This document shows positions 63,955 through 64,000 of a stretch of DNA of 64,000 bases, one piece after another. Made by a program: the position numbers and the translations under genes. The stretch is from Oxalobacteraceae bacterium OTU3CAMAD1 (lineage in GTDB: Bacteria; Pseudomonadota; Gammaproteobacteria; Burkholderiales; Burkholderiaceae_D): NCBI GenBank assembly GCA_024123915.1, contig CP099650.1:496001-560000 (forward strand). The letters run 5' to 3'. Numbering within the stretch: position 1 is the first letter of the stretch; every line of letters starts with the position of its first letter. The notes beneath the pieces are model-generated. The model ran no database searches. It had not been told where the DNA came from and saw nothing but the letters and a program-made list of their open reading frames with translations.

Positions 63955-64000
63955 CTTTCCAGCGTAAGGGAAAGGGTGGCAGAATACAAGCGAAGCACCA

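Overview
The window is 64 kb of densely coded, GC-rich chromosomal DNA, most likely from the family Oxalobacteraceae (Betaproteobacteria; Massilia/Duganella/Janthinobacterium-like). This rests on overall gene content and protein style: a minCDE cluster, a phaA-phaB pair for polyhydroxyalkanoate precursors, a long E. coli-type GshA, a divergent metE/metR pair and a chromosomal subclass B3 metallo-beta-lactamase. The genus is an inference. No tRNA, rRNA, CRISPR array, insertion sequence or prophage was seen, and no gene-free stretch exceeds about 300 bases.

Layout. 1-5.4 kb (minus): an operon of an acyl-CoA ligase and a Liv-type ABC importer (livG, livH, livM and a substrate-binding protein cut by the window edge), divergent from a Crp/Fnr regulator. 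6.4-7.0 kb: a decayed nucleotidyltransferase gene. 7-11.3 kb: a packed plus-strand run (Xaa-Pro aminopeptidase, small unknown, MgtC/SapB protein, DUF924, DUF2520). 11.6-16 kb: an unknown protein, a molybdopterin-fold protein, AlkB, a chemotaxis receptor and a small outer-membrane barrel. 16-24.7 kb: EttA, a frameshifted M61 peptidase, an alpha/beta hydrolase, RarD, Kup and a double-FKBP lipoprotein. 24.8-34.5 kb: a four-gene MacAB-like ABC export operon (minus) divergent from an NtrC-type regulator and its sensor kinase. 34.5-38.8 kb: GNAT acetyltransferase, Ohr, then blaI-blaR1-B3 metallo-beta-lactamase. 38.8-44.6 kb: a Fur-box siderophore receptor, a PepSY/flavoreductase fusion and a serine hydrolase. 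44.7-51.6 kb (minus): gshA with a histone-deacetylase-like gene; hemA, prfA, dsbB, prmC. 51.7-55.2 kb: an OmpR-type regulator, a frameshifted small gene, minCDE. 55.4-64 kb: metE/metR, phaA/phaB, proline iminopeptidase, a DUF2721 protein, an unknown and an SRPBCC protein.

Two regulated modules stand out. First, the ABC export operon starts with a consensus -24/-12 sigma-54 promoter. Two tandem dyads of the same pattern (GNTGTTC-N6-GRACANC) lie about 85 and 110 bp upstream of the predicted start, and the enhancer-binding regulator is encoded divergently next door, so the whole circuit can be read from sequence. Second, the beta-lactam module pairs a BlaI repressor (perfect 11-bp dyad over its promoter) and a BlaR1 sensor-protease with a subclass B3 metallo-beta-lactamase. 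The class-D-like sensor domain of BlaR1 has STFN where the family has the essential STFK.

Other notable points: a His-rich insertion in MetE; two families of dispersed palindromic repeats, one of which overlaps the prfA stop codon; a Crp/Fnr-geometry palindrome in front of the ligase/Liv operon; and three genes with broken frames (6.4-7.0, 17.9-19.8 and 52.6-53.2 kb), two of them by an apparent single missing base that could be a real mutation or a sequencing error.
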